A stretch of DNA of 64,000 nucleotides from an uncultured Pseudomonas sp. Its GTDB lineage: Bacteria > Pseudomonadota > Gammaproteobacteria > Pseudomonadales > Pseudomonadaceae. The notes under the pieces are model-generated. The model searched no databases. It worked only from the letters and a program-made list of their open reading frames with translations, and was not told where the DNA came from. Both the position numbers and the translations under genes were made by a program. Each line of letters starts with the position of its first letter. Within the stretch, counting starts at the first letter, position 1. Positions 36,543 to 44,931 of the stretch are shown here, piece by piece. The stretch is taken from assembly GCF_913774235.1 (NCBI RefSeq), contig NZ_CAJYDW010000006.1, forward strand, positions 248,001-312,000, given 5' to 3'.

Positions 36543-37094
36543 CTAAACCTCCACCACCGCCAACGGCTGCCCCAGGCGCCGGCGGAATTCCTCCAGGAAC
36601 GCCGGAGCGAAGGCCCGTGCTGGCCAGTGGTTGAAGATGAAGCCCAGGTCGGAAAAGGCGCAGGGCTGGGGAAAGTCGAAGCCGTTGATGTCGTCTTCGT
36701 GGTCGCATTCCGGACAGGCGAAATTGTCGCTCTCCGCCGGCATCCACACCTCCAGGTGCTCGAACAGCGCTTCGCCGATCTCGCGGCGGCAGGCGGGGCA
36801 GCGCGCGCGACCTTCGAAGCCGTCCAGCGGGGTGAAGATGCAGCGCTCGGTGACGATCTCCAGGCCCCCGTCGGGATAGTCGCGCGGATCGTCCATGCCC
36901 GGCGTCAGGCGCAACACCTCGGTCAATCGTGCTCCCGGCGCATGGCCCCGCCGGCCGCGACTGGGCAGGCAGGGCGAGGCCTCAGCCCGGACCACACCAG
37001 CGGCGGCGAGCCAGCCGAGGATTTCCACCGCCGTACGCTCGACCCGCGGATGGCTGGAAATACGAGGGGCGAGGATGGTCTGGCGCAGAGTCAT
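36543..37094 (-). CDS. conserved hypothetical protein with zinc-ribbon cysteines
   Basis: 183 residues, no signal or membrane segment. Two CxxC pairs, CPACRRE (about residue 98) and CPECDHE (about 127), could form one zinc ribbon. The C-terminal part is FDFPQPCAFSDLGFIFNHWPARAFAPAFLEEFRRRLGQPLAVVEV. I do not recognise the family; similar proteins appear in other pseudomonads only as hypothetical. Next to and divergent from xseA, 102 nt apart. Confidence 0.75.
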   Translation of the reverse strand: MTLRQTILAPRISSHPRVERTAVEILGWLAAAGVVRAEASPCLPSRGRRGHAPGARLTEVLRLTPGMDDPRDYPDGGLEIVTERCIFTPLDGFEGRARCPACRREIGEALFEHLEVWMPAESDNFACPECDHEDDINGFDFPQPCAFSDLGFIFNHWPARAFAPAFLEEFRRRLGQPLAVVEV

Positions 37095-37196
37095 GGAGCG
37101 TGGGTCTCAAAGGCAGGGGCGCGCAGCTTAATCCGCTGCTCGCCCTGCGCCCATAGCTGCTAAGGTGAGGCCGACGAAAGCCACAGAAAGCCCCCC

Positions 37197-38576
37197 ATGT
37201 TCAAGGACCCCTTCGCCCGCCTCGGTCTCGACCGCGAGGTGCTCAGCGTCAGCCAGCTCAACAGCCGCGCCCGGGTGCTGCTGGAGGACGTCTTCGCCCA
37301 GGTCTGGGTCGAGGGCGAGATCTCCAACCTGGCCAAGCCCGCCTCGGGCCACCTCTATTTCACCCTCAAGGATGGCCAGGCCCAGGTGCGTTGCGCCCTG
37401 TTCCGCCAGCATGCCAGCCGTGTGCGCCAGGCGCTGCGCGATGGCCTGGCGGTCAAGGTGCGCGGCAAGGTCTCGCTGTTCGAAGGCCGTGGCGACTACC
37501 AACTGATCCTCGACAGCGTCGAGCCGGCCGGCGATGGCGCCCTGCGCCTGGCCTTCGAGGCGCTCAAGGAGCGGCTGGCCGCCGAGGGCCTGTTCGCCGC
37601 TGAGCGAAAGCGACCGCTGCCCGCCCATCCGCAACGCATCGGCATCGTCTCTTCGCCGACCGGCGCGGTGATCCGCGACATCGTCAGCGTCTTCAAGAGA
37701 CGCGCGCCCCAGGTGGAACTGACCCTGGTCCCCACCGCTGTGCAGGGTCGCGAGGCCACCGCCCAGATCGTCCGCGCCCTGCAACTGGCCGACCGCCAGG
37801 GCTTCGATGCGCTGATCCTGGCCCGCGGCGGCGGCTCCTTGGAAGACCTCTGGTGCTTCAATGAAGAACCCGTGGCCCGCGCCCTGGCCGCCTGCCAGAC
37901 CCCGGTAGTGAGCGCTGTCGGCCACGAGACCGATGTCTCCATCGCCGACTTCGTTGCCGATGTCCGCGCCCCTACCCCTTCAGCGGCGGCGGAATTGCTG
38001 GCACCCCACAGCGCCGACCTGCGCCAGCGCCTGGACGGCCTGCATCGTCAACTACTGCTGCGCATGCGTGAGCGCCTGGCGCGCGAGCGGCTGCGCCTGG
38101 AAGCCTGTAGCCGCCGCCTACGCCATCCCGGCGAGCGCCTACGCCAGCAGGCCCAGCGCCTGGACGACCTGGATCTGCGTCTACGTCGCGCCTACGTCAT
38201 CGCCCAGAATCGTCGCCGGGATCGCCTGGCGCACCTGGACACCCGCCTGGCCGGCCAGCATCCCGGTCGCCAGTTGGCCTTGCTGCGCCAACGTCTGGAG
38301 CAACTAGCCGAACGCCTACCGCGCGTCATGCAGCGGCAGTTGAAGGAGCGCCAGCAACGCCTGGCCGGCGCGGTGCAGACGCTGCAGATCGTCAGTCCCC
38401 TGGCCACTCTGGGCCGCGGCTACAGCATCCTGCTCGACGAGCGCGGCCATGCGGTGCGTTCCGCCGCCGAGGTCGCCAATGGGCAGAAGCTCACCGCCCG
38501 GCTCGCCGAGGGCGAATTGGCGGTACGGGTACTGGACAATCACCAGGAACCAACCACTCTGTCTCTGTTGGACTAA
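37197..38576 (+). CDS. xseA: exodeoxyribonuclease VII large subunit
   Basis: Catalytic subunit of the single-strand-specific exonuclease VII, which needs XseB, not encoded here. 459 residues. An N-terminal OB fold covers about 15-105 (VWVEGEISNLAKPASGHLYFTLKDGQAQVRCALFR). The central catalytic domain has IGIVSSPTGAVIRDIV, ILARGGGSLEDLWCFNEE and SAVGHETDVSIADFVADVRAPTPSAAAEL. A long helical XseB-binding region (270-390) and the PLATLGRGYSIL C-terminal segment follow. Start ATG 37197 is preceded by GAAAG. Confidence 0.97.
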   Translation: MFKDPFARLGLDREVLSVSQLNSRARVLLEDVFAQVWVEGEISNLAKPASGHLYFTLKDGQAQVRCALFRQHASRVRQALRDGLAVKVRGKVSLFEGRGDYQLILDSVEPAGDGALRLAFEALKERLAAEGLFAAERKRPLPAHPQRIGIVSSPTGAVIRDIVSVFKRRAPQVELTLVPTAVQGREATAQIVRALQLADRQGFDALILARGGGSLEDLWCFNEEPVARALAACQTPVVSAVGHETDVSIADFVADVRAPTPSAAAELLAPHSADLRQRLDGLHRQLLLRMRERLARERLRLEACSRRLRHPGERLRQQAQRLDDLDLRLRRAYVIAQNRRRDRLAHLDTRLAGQHPGRQLALLRQRLEQLAERLPRVMQRQLKERQQRLAGAVQTLQIVSPLATLGRGYSILLDERGHAVRSAAEVANGQKLTARLAEGELAVRVLDNHQEPTTLSLLD

Positions 38577-38649
38577 ACGGTCCAACCCGGACCGATGGTG
38601 GCACGTATCTTGAACCCTCGGTCAGGATTTCCCCTTACCGAGGCCCCCC

Positions 38650-39687
38650 ATGCATTCCCTTCTACGCGCTTCCCTGCTCCCCCTTACCACCGCCCTGCTG
38701 GCCGGCGCGGCCCAGGCCGCGACCCCGCCCGCCGCGCCAATGCAACCCAAGGTCATGATCGTGGCGATGTTCGGCCCCGAGGCCCAGACCTGGATCGATC
38801 GCCTCAAGCTCACCCACAAGGTCGCTGTCGACGGTCTCTCCGCCGACTATCCCGATGTGCTCTGCAATGAGGCACGGGTGTGCCTGATGACCACCGGAAT
38901 GGGGCATGCCAACGCCGCCGCCTCGACCCTGGCGCTGACCCTGTCGCCCAAATTCGACCTCAAACAGACCTATTTCATGGTCGCCGGCATTGCCGGGATC
39001 AGCCCCAAGGAAGGCACCCTGGGCACCACCGCCTGGGCCCGCTACCTGGTGGACTTCGGTATCCAGTGGGAAATCGATTCGCGCGACGTGCCCAAGGACT
39101 GGCCGACCGGCTACCTGGGCATCAACACTCGCAGCCCCAGCGAGAAACCACCGCTGGACTACAAGACCGAGGTGTTCGAACTCAATGTGCGCCTGAGGGA
39201 CAAGGCCTATGCCCTCTCGCGTAAAGCCGAGTTGACCGAGAGTGCGGAATCCAAGGCCTGGCGCCAACGCTACGATTACGCGCCGGCCAACCAGCCGCCG
39301 GTGGTGACGCGCTGTGACACCCTGGCCGGCGACACCTGGTATTCCGGCACCCGCCTCTCCGAAAGGGCCGAGGAATGGACCCGCCTGCTCACCAATGGCC
39401 AGGGCCGCTACTGCACCACCCAGCAGGAAGACAACGCCACCTACGAAGCGCTGCTGCGGGCCAGCCGCCTCGGCAAGGTCGACCTGCAGCGCCTGGCGGT
39501 GGTCCGTGCTGGCTCGGACTTCGACCGTCCGGCCAAGGGCGCCTCCGAGGTGGACAATCTGCTCGACTACGCCAAGCAGGGCGGCTTCGCCCCGGCGCTG
39601 GAGAATCTCTATCGCACCGGCAATCCTCTGGTGCAGGAGATCGTCGAGCACTGGGATGTGTGGCAGAAGGGCGTTCCGGCGAGTTAA
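38650..39687 (+). CDS. purine nucleoside permease (NUP) family periplasmic protein
   Basis: 345-residue protein with a signal peptide (SLLPLTTALLAGAAQAATPP, cleavage near residue 24). The body KVMIVAMFGPEAQTWIDRLKL, CLMTTGMGHANAAASTLAL, YFMVAGIAGISPKEGTLGTTAWARYLVDFGIQWEID and LAVVRAGSDFDRP is the NUP family first described for fungal nucleoside permeases. The fold resembles nucleoside phosphorylases. A periplasmic nucleoside-binding or hydrolysing role is more plausible than transport, since no membrane segment is seen. Confidence 0.85.
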   Translation: MHSLLRASLLPLTTALLAGAAQAATPPAAPMQPKVMIVAMFGPEAQTWIDRLKLTHKVAVDGLSADYPDVLCNEARVCLMTTGMGHANAAASTLALTLSPKFDLKQTYFMVAGIAGISPKEGTLGTTAWARYLVDFGIQWEIDSRDVPKDWPTGYLGINTRSPSEKPPLDYKTEVFELNVRLRDKAYALSRKAELTESAESKAWRQRYDYAPANQPPVVTRCDTLAGDTWYSGTRLSERAEEWTRLLTNGQGRYCTTQQEDNATYEALLRASRLGKVDLQRLAVVRAGSDFDRPAKGASEVDNLLDYAKQGGFAPALENLYRTGNPLVQEIVEHWDVWQKGVPAS

Positions 39688-39690
39688 GCC

Positions 39691-39945
39691 CTACTGCGCC
39701 CGCTCCGTCCCTTGCGGCGTCGCCTGGGACGGATTGGCGGTGTCCGGCGCCCGGGGCGCCAGCAGGTCCTTGTGGGTCTGCTCCACGGTGTGCCCAGGCG
39801 ACTGGGTGGCGGGATCGCTGCCCGGAGCGCTCTTCTGCACTACCTCGCTGCGCTGGGGTGGTGGCGTTTCCGGTGTCTTGTCGCAGCCGGCGAGCAAGGC
39901 GCTCAGGGTCAGCAGGGCCAGGCTGCAGGTGACGAAACGGGGCAT
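39691..39945 (-). CDS. small proline-rich lipoprotein
   Basis: 84 residues with a clear lipobox LLAGC (Cys near residue 21) after a hydrophobic signal. The mature part is polar and Pro/Thr/Gln-rich (KTPETPPPQRSEVVQ...), likely disordered. Start ATG 39945 has AGAGGAGA upstream. The stop is 3 nt beyond the convergent nucleoside-permease gene. No known function. Confidence 0.72.
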   Translation of the reverse strand: MPRFVTCSLALLTLSALLAGCDKTPETPPPQRSEVVQKSAPGSDPATQSPGHTVEQTHKDLLAPRAPDTANPSQATPQGTERAQ

Positions 39946-40109
39946 GGTCTTCTCCTCTGGGGTTTCAAGGAGGACTGCCGAATTCCCGGTCGCGTTCCCC
40001 CGCCAAGGCACGTCCGGCCGGTCGTCGGCCCTGGCGATCTTCGCCGCGCCAGGCGCAGTCGTACCTGTAGCACCGGAGTTTCCGGTCACCTCCTACAAGG
40101 AACACTGCC

Positions 40110-41216
40110 ATGCCCAGCCTCGCCCTCTCCCGCCTCGCCCTGGCCACCCTGCTGGCCGCCCTGCCCCTGGCACCCGCCGCCTTCGCTGCCGAACCCAGCG
40201 CCAAGCTGGAAAAGGTCGCCAGCTTCGATCACCAGGTCACCGGCGTCACCGTCAGCGAGACCGGGCGGATTTTCGTCAACTTCCCGCGCTGGACCGAAGA
40301 CAGCGAGGTCTCGGTGGCCGAACTCAAGCCCGATGGCAGCCTGGTGCCCTATCCCGACGCCGCCTGGAACGGCTGGCGCAACGCCCAGCGCGACGAGCTG
40401 ACGCCGGGCGAGCGCTGGGTATGCGTGCAATCCGTGGTGGCCGACGGCCGCGGCAACCTCTGGGTGATCGACCCGGGTGCCCCCGCCCAGGCCCTGGTGG
40501 TACCCGGCGCGCCCAAGCTGGTGAAGATCGACCTCGCCAGCAACCAGGTCAGCAAGGTCTATGCGCTGGACGAGAGCGTGGCGCCCCAGGGCAGCTACCT
40601 CAACGACATGAGATTCAGCCCGGACGGCCGGCATGCCTACATCACCGATTCCGGTGCCCGCGGTGCGCTGGTGGTGCTGGACCTGGAGAGTGGCAAGGCC
40701 CGCCGCGCCCTGGACGGCGACCCGAGCACCCAGGCCGAGAAGGGCGTCAAGGTCAAGGCCGATGGCAAGCCCCTGGTGCGCCCGGATGGCCGCGGCGTGG
40801 AATTCTCCGCCGACGGCATCGCCCTCTCTCCAGCCGGCGACTACCTCTATTGGCAGGCGGTCAAGGGCAACACTCTCTACCGCATCCCTACCGCCGCCCT
40901 GCAGGGCGACGACCTCACCAGCCTGCCGGCCAAGGTGGAAAAAGTCGGCGAGAATGGGCCGGCCGATGGTTTGCTGATGGATCCCCAGGGCCGACTCTAT
41001 GTCAGCGCGGTGGAAGAGCATGCGGTCAAAATCCGGGAGAATGGTCAGCTCACCACCCTGGTGCAGGACAAGAAATTGATCTGGCCGGATACCTTCGCCC
41101 GCGGCGCGGACGGCACCGTCTACGTCACGGATTCGCGCATCCCCGAGATGAGCTTCTTCGATCCCAAGCAGGGACCGGCGCTGGAAACCGTGCTGTACAA
41201 GATCGTCCCCAACTGA
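40110..41216 (+). CDS. periplasmic major-royal-jelly/yellow-type six-bladed propeller protein
   Basis: 368 residues with a signal peptide (LALATLLAALPLAPAAFAAEP). TVSETGRIFVNFPRW, WVIDPGAPAQ, SYLNDMRFSPDGRHAYITDSGARGALVVLDLESG and GIALSPAGDYLYWQAVKGNTLYRI are the MRJP/SMP-30-like propeller motifs. Bacterial members are generally annotated as L-sorbosone dehydrogenase-like or gluconolactonase-like, without proof. Ends exactly at the boundary of MITE-like element B. Stand-alone gene. Confidence 0.82.
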   Translation: MPSLALSRLALATLLAALPLAPAAFAAEPSAKLEKVASFDHQVTGVTVSETGRIFVNFPRWTEDSEVSVAELKPDGSLVPYPDAAWNGWRNAQRDELTPGERWVCVQSVVADGRGNLWVIDPGAPAQALVVPGAPKLVKIDLASNQVSKVYALDESVAPQGSYLNDMRFSPDGRHAYITDSGARGALVVLDLESGKARRALDGDPSTQAEKGVKVKADGKPLVRPDGRGVEFSADGIALSPAGDYLYWQAVKGNTLYRIPTAALQGDDLTSLPAKVEKVGENGPADGLLMDPQGRLYVSAVEEHAVKIRENGQLTTLVQDKKLIWPDTFARGADGTVYVTDSRIPEMSFFDPKQGPALETVLYKIVPN

Positions 41217-41364
41217 CTTAGAGCCTGTTCAAAGTCTCGCGAGCTAGAGGCAAACAAGGTGAAAATGCCTGAGGAAGCGGAGTTTACGAGTAGTAAATGA
41301 GCATTCCGAAGGCATTTTCAACGCCGTTTGGCCGACGCGCAGCAGACTTTGAATAGGCTCTAAG
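41217..41364. mobile_element. MITE-like palindromic element B
   Basis: 148 nt bounded by a 21-bp terminal inverted repeat with one mismatch. The left end begins CTTAGAGCCTGTTCAAAGTC at 41217; the right end, on the opposite strand from 41364, begins CTTAGAGCCTATTCAAAGTC. The core TGAGGAAGCGGAGTTTACGA...ATTCCGAAGGC (41270-41313) is shared with element A. A TTTAC/GTAAA hairpin lies at the centre. It starts one nt after the upstream stop codon. Non-coding; no transposase. Confidence 0.75.
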
Positions 41365-41435
41365 AGGGTTCTGGGCGCCTTGCCCTTTGGCCCTCGCCTG
41401 CTCCAGCATGGGCGTTTTCGCCACCGGATGCGCCC

Positions 41436-42257
41436 ATGCCCCGCCTGTTCACCCTGCTCTGCTGCCTGCTGCTGACCCTCCCGGCCCACGCCGGTACCTA
41501 TCTGCAACGTCTGCTGGACAAGCCCGTGCCGGGTGGCGTGGCCGTGGTGCCGGTCCCCGGCGAGCAGGCGCCGCGGGTGAGCTATCAGGGCAAGCCGGTG
41601 CTGGTGGTCAAGGACGGCAACGGTTGGGTGGCCATCGTCGGTATCCCCCTGGGTACCGCGGCCGAGCGTCAGCAGCTGCAAGTCGCTGGCGCTGCGCCCC
41701 TGGCGTTCAACGTTGGTAGCCGGCATTACGCCGAACAGCGCATTACCCTAAAGAACCAGCGCCAAGTGACCCCCAACCCCGAAGACCTCAAGAGGTTCGA
41801 GCGCGAGCTGGCCGAACAGCAGGCCGCCTACCGGCTGTTCTCGCCGAACCAGCCGAGCAACCTGCTGTTGGACAAACCCGTGGACGGTCCGCTCTCCAGC
41901 CCCTTCGGCCTGCGCCGCTTCTTCAATGGCCAGGAGCGCAATCCCCACTCGGGTCTGGACTTCGCCGTGCCGGCCGGCACCCCGGTGAAGTCCCCCGCGG
42001 CGGGCAAGGTGGTGCTGGTGGGCGACTACTTCTTCAACGGCAAGACGGTGTTCGTCGACCACGGCCAGGGCTTCATCAGCATGTTCTGCCACCTCTCGCG
42101 GATCGACGTCCAGGTCGGCCAGCAGTTGCCCCGCGGCGGCGTGATCGGCCGCGTCGGCAGCACCGGTCGCGCCACCGGGCCGCACCTGCACTGGAACGTC
42201 AGCCTCAACGACGTGCGCGTCGACCCGAGCATCTTCATCGGGGCGTTCAAGCCCTGA
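41436..42257 (+). CDS. periplasmic M23 peptidase (LytM-type)
   Basis: 273 residues: signal peptide MPRLFTLLCCLLLTLPAHAG, an N-terminal beta domain (DUF4124-like/pilus-type VPGEQAPRVSYQGKPVLVV), then a M23 catalytic domain. Zinc ligands are His and Asp in HSGLDFAVPAGTPV and the HxH of GPHLHWNVSL. A full set of ligands suggests an active peptidoglycan endopeptidase rather than an EnvC-like activator. A likely equivalent sits in the same place, between xseA and leuA, in P. aeruginosa (from memory). Confidence 0.92.
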   Translation: MPRLFTLLCCLLLTLPAHAGTYLQRLLDKPVPGGVAVVPVPGEQAPRVSYQGKPVLVVKDGNGWVAIVGIPLGTAAERQQLQVAGAAPLAFNVGSRHYAEQRITLKNQRQVTPNPEDLKRFERELAEQQAAYRLFSPNQPSNLLLDKPVDGPLSSPFGLRRFFNGQERNPHSGLDFAVPAGTPVKSPAAGKVVLVGDYFFNGKTVFVDHGQGFISMFCHLSRIDVQVGQQLPRGGVIGRVGSTGRATGPHLHWNVSLNDVRVDPSIFIGAFKP

Positions 42258-42351
42258 TCGGCCACACACACCCGGTTGCAGTCCAGGGCATTGCCAGGCA
42301 CCCGGCGCTGGCTTAAAAGGAACGCCTCCTCCGCCCGGACCTGGAACCATC

Positions 42352-42558
42352 ATGACCCCAAGACCCCGCTTCGGCAGCGCCCTCGGCAGCATCCTGCTGG
42401 TCGCCGCGGCCTGCTACCTGCTCGTGGGCTTCTCCCAGGGCTTCGTGCTGTCGGCCTGGTCCTGGCGTACCTGGGTGGTCTACGCCGTGCTGGTCAGTGT
42501 CTATCCCATCGGCCTCTATGCCGGCTGGTGGAAGAAGCGCGAGCCGGTCGAGCGCTAA
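42352..42558 (+). CDS. small two-helix membrane protein
   Basis: 68 residues, two hydrophobic segments (about 11-30 and 37-57: ILLVAAACYLLVGFSQGF, WVVYAVLVSVYPIGLYAGW) and a basic C-terminus. ATG 42352 lacks a strong ribosome site. No recognised family. It ends 3 nt before the convergent DUF488 gene. Confidence 0.6.
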   Translation: MTPRPRFGSALGSILLVAAACYLLVGFSQGFVLSAWSWRTWVVYAVLVSVYPIGLYAGWWKKREPVER

Positions 42559-42561
42559 GCA

Positions 42562-43116
42562 CTAGCCCCAGCCATGTCGGGCATAGGCCTGTTGCAGCCG
42601 CTCTTCCCGCGAGCTGAACAGATCGCCATCCGCCAGCCCACTAGCGGCCAGTAGCCGATCCTCCAGTTCCGCCTGGGATTCCAGCCGGCCGTCCGGATGG
42701 ATGTGCGCCACCGCCAGGCCCCGTCGCGCCAGGCAGGGCGCCACCAGCAGTCCGCGATGGCAGGTCAGGGGATCGCGCTCGGCACACAGCAGGGCGATCC
42801 GCCAACGGGCCTGGCCCTGCTCCAACCGCACCAGGCCCTGCTGGAACAACGCGCTGGCGGCCAGGCGATCGTAGCGAAGCCGACCGTCCTGGTAATGCGC
42901 CGGATCGGGGCTGCGCGCGCCCAGCTCCGCGCCGAGGAAGACATAGGTGATCCCGGCGGCTGCCAGCCCTTCGCGCAAGGCTTCGCGGCAATACTGCGGC
43001 ACGTGCCGGCTATAGGGCTGGGAGCGCACATCGGCCACGGCCGTCACGCCCTGCGCCTGCAACAGCTCGACGTAGCGCGCGAGCGGATGATTGGAATGCC
43101 CGAGGGTGAGGATCAT
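42562..43116 (-). CDS. DUF488 family protein
   Basis: 184 residues: ILTLGHSNHPLARYVELLQAQGVTAVADVRSQPYSRHVPQY and the ALLCAERDPLTCHR motif define DUF488, small cytosolic proteins of unknown role with conserved Cys, His and Arg. Start ATG 43116 is inside the spacer just after the upstream lipoprotein stop (43123), so the two genes form a pair. Confidence 0.88.
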   Translation of the reverse strand: MILTLGHSNHPLARYVELLQAQGVTAVADVRSQPYSRHVPQYCREALREGLAAAGITYVFLGAELGARSPDPAHYQDGRLRYDRLAASALFQQGLVRLEQGQARWRIALLCAERDPLTCHRGLLVAPCLARRGLAVAHIHPDGRLESQAELEDRLLAASGLADGDLFSSREERLQQAYARHGWG

Positions 43117-43122
43117 GGCGAA

Positions 43123-43512
43123 TCAGCGCAGCGGATCGAGGCGATACAGCCTGCCGATGGGGCAGTCCAGCCGGCCGCCCCGGGCATCGGTGGACACCAG
43201 GGTATCACCCGCCTGCAGGCCGGCGGCACGCGAGCGATAACCGAGGCGGTTGCCGGCAGCCAGGTTGCGGCAGGGCACGGCGAAGTCCACCAGATAGGCA
43301 CGGCCGAGGCCGGTCCCCAGTGCCAGGTGGCGGGTATCCAGGTAGTGCCAGCCGGAGAGATCGAAGCCCAAGATGGTATCCAGGGGCGCGCCCTGCCGAT
43401 AGCCCAGTTCGGCCAGGCGATCATCCAGGGTCGGCGGGCCGAAGGGGCGAACAGCGCAACCAGCCAGCAGCAGGAAGGCACCGAGGGTAAGCAAGGCAGG
43501 GAAGACGCGCAT
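43123..43512 (-). CDS. lipoprotein, DUF6491-like
   Basis: 129 residues with a signal and lipobox LLLAGC (Cys at about 19). The mature domain LDTILGFDLSGWHYLDTRHLALGTGLGRAYLVDFAVPCRNL resembles the small DUF6491 proteins of pseudomonads and xanthomonads. Four cysteines after the lipobox could include disulfides (VPCRNL, RLDCPIG). Start ATG 43512. Function unknown. Confidence 0.78.
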   Translation of the reverse strand: MRVFPALLTLGAFLLLAGCAVRPFGPPTLDDRLAELGYRQGAPLDTILGFDLSGWHYLDTRHLALGTGLGRAYLVDFAVPCRNLAAGNRLGYRSRAAGLQAGDTLVSTDARGGRLDCPIGRLYRLDPLR

Positions 43513-43623
43513 GGAAATTTTCCTGGAAGAGCTGAACCTTGGACCGACCGCGGACGCCGAATACGGCAAGCGGGGCGCAGCTTTGCTAATGTCGCGCCCG
43601 TAGTATCCCGTCAAGAGACCCCC

Positions 43624-44904
43624 ATGCCCACGGCCCTCACCCAACTGCTCGACGACCTCGAAAAACACCCGCAACTGCTCACCCTGGTCGCCTGTCTCGG
43701 CCTGCTGCTGGCCGCCTGGCTGCTCAACTGGATCGTCAAGCGCATCCTGGTCCGCGGCTTCTACCGCCTGCTGCGCAGCACCTCCTTCGGCCAGGACCAG
43801 GAGCTCAACCACCACAGGGTCATCGGCCGCCTGGCCAACATCGTCCCGGCGCTGGTGCTGTCGGGCGGTATCGAGCTGGTGCCCGGCCGCCCCGAGGCGC
43901 TGGTCACCGTGGTGCAGAACGTCTGCAGCGCCTTCATCGTGCTGACCATCGCCCTGGCCCTGGGCAGCGCCCTCAACGTCATCAACGTGCTCTACTCGCG
44001 GCGACCTTCGGCGCGGCTCAAGCCGATCAAGGGCTACGTCCAGGTCAGCAAGATCGTCATCTACGCCATCGCGGTCATCCTGATGATCGCCACCCTGATC
44101 GACCGCTCGCCGCTGATCCTGCTCTCCGGCCTGGGTGCCATGGCCGCGGTGCTGCTGTTGATCTTCCAGGACACCCTGCTGTCCCTGGTGGCCAGCGTGC
44201 AGATTTCCAGCAACGACATCATCCGCGTCGGCGATTGGATCGAGATGCCCCAGCTCAATGCCGACGGCGACGTCATCGACATCGCCCTGCACACGGTCAA
44301 GGTGCAGAACTTCGACAAGACCATCACCACCATCCCCACCAAGAGATTCATCACCGACTCCTTCCGCAACTACCGCGGCATGCAGGAAGCCGGTGGCCGA
44401 CGCATCAAGCGTTCGCTCAACATCGACCAGAACAGCGTGCACTTCTTGAGCGACGCCGAGCGCGAACACCTGCACCGCTTCAACCTGCTGGACGACTACC
44501 TCACCGCCAAGGAGCAGGAGCTGGCGGACTGGAATCGCAAGCTGGAAAAGCGCGGCCAGGAATCGGTGAACACCCGCCGGGTGACCAATCTGGGTACCTT
44601 CCGGGCCTATGTGGAGCGCTACCTGCGCGCCCATCCCGGGGTGCGCCAGGACATGACCCTGCTGGTGCGGCAGATGCCGCTTTCTGCCGAAGGGCTGCCC
44701 ATCGAGGTCTACTGCTTCACCAACACCACGGTGTGGGCGCAATATGAAGGCATCCAGGGGGACATCTTCGATCACCTGCTCGCCATCCTCCCGGAATTCG
44801 GGCTCCATGTATTCCAGCACCCGAGCGGCCGCGACTTTCGCGGGCGGCTGGAATCACGGGAGGCCATGACCTCTCTCGGCGAACCGGGTATCCCGGCGCA
44901 CTGA
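43624..44904 (+). CDS. YbdG-type mechanosensitive channel
   Basis: Inner-membrane miniconductance mechanosensitive channel of the MscS family, 426 residues. About five hydrophobic segments lie in the first 185 residues. The pore-lining helix and beta domain entry are GLGAMAAVLLLIFQDTLLSLVASVQISSNDIIRVGDWIEMP; FDKTITTIPTKRFITDSFRNYRGM continues the beta domain. The inserted C-terminal region (DAEREHLHRF...RKLEKRGQES) is characteristic of YbdG rather than MscS. Start ATG 43624. Confidence 0.92.
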   Translation: MPTALTQLLDDLEKHPQLLTLVACLGLLLAAWLLNWIVKRILVRGFYRLLRSTSFGQDQELNHHRVIGRLANIVPALVLSGGIELVPGRPEALVTVVQNVCSAFIVLTIALALGSALNVINVLYSRRPSARLKPIKGYVQVSKIVIYAIAVILMIATLIDRSPLILLSGLGAMAAVLLLIFQDTLLSLVASVQISSNDIIRVGDWIEMPQLNADGDVIDIALHTVKVQNFDKTITTIPTKRFITDSFRNYRGMQEAGGRRIKRSLNIDQNSVHFLSDAEREHLHRFNLLDDYLTAKEQELADWNRKLEKRGQESVNTRRVTNLGTFRAYVERYLRAHPGVRQDMTLLVRQMPLSAEGLPIEVYCFTNTTVWAQYEGIQGDIFDHLLAILPEFGLHVFQHPSGRDFRGRLESREAMTSLGEPGIPAH

Positions 44905-44931
44905 TCCCCTTCCGCGGGCTAAGGAAAGACC

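Noticed and set aside
43123-44820. Long minus frame across the YbdG-type gene
   Set aside because: Only its last 390 nt (43123-43512) form a plausible lipoprotein; the rest is antisense to a recognised channel.
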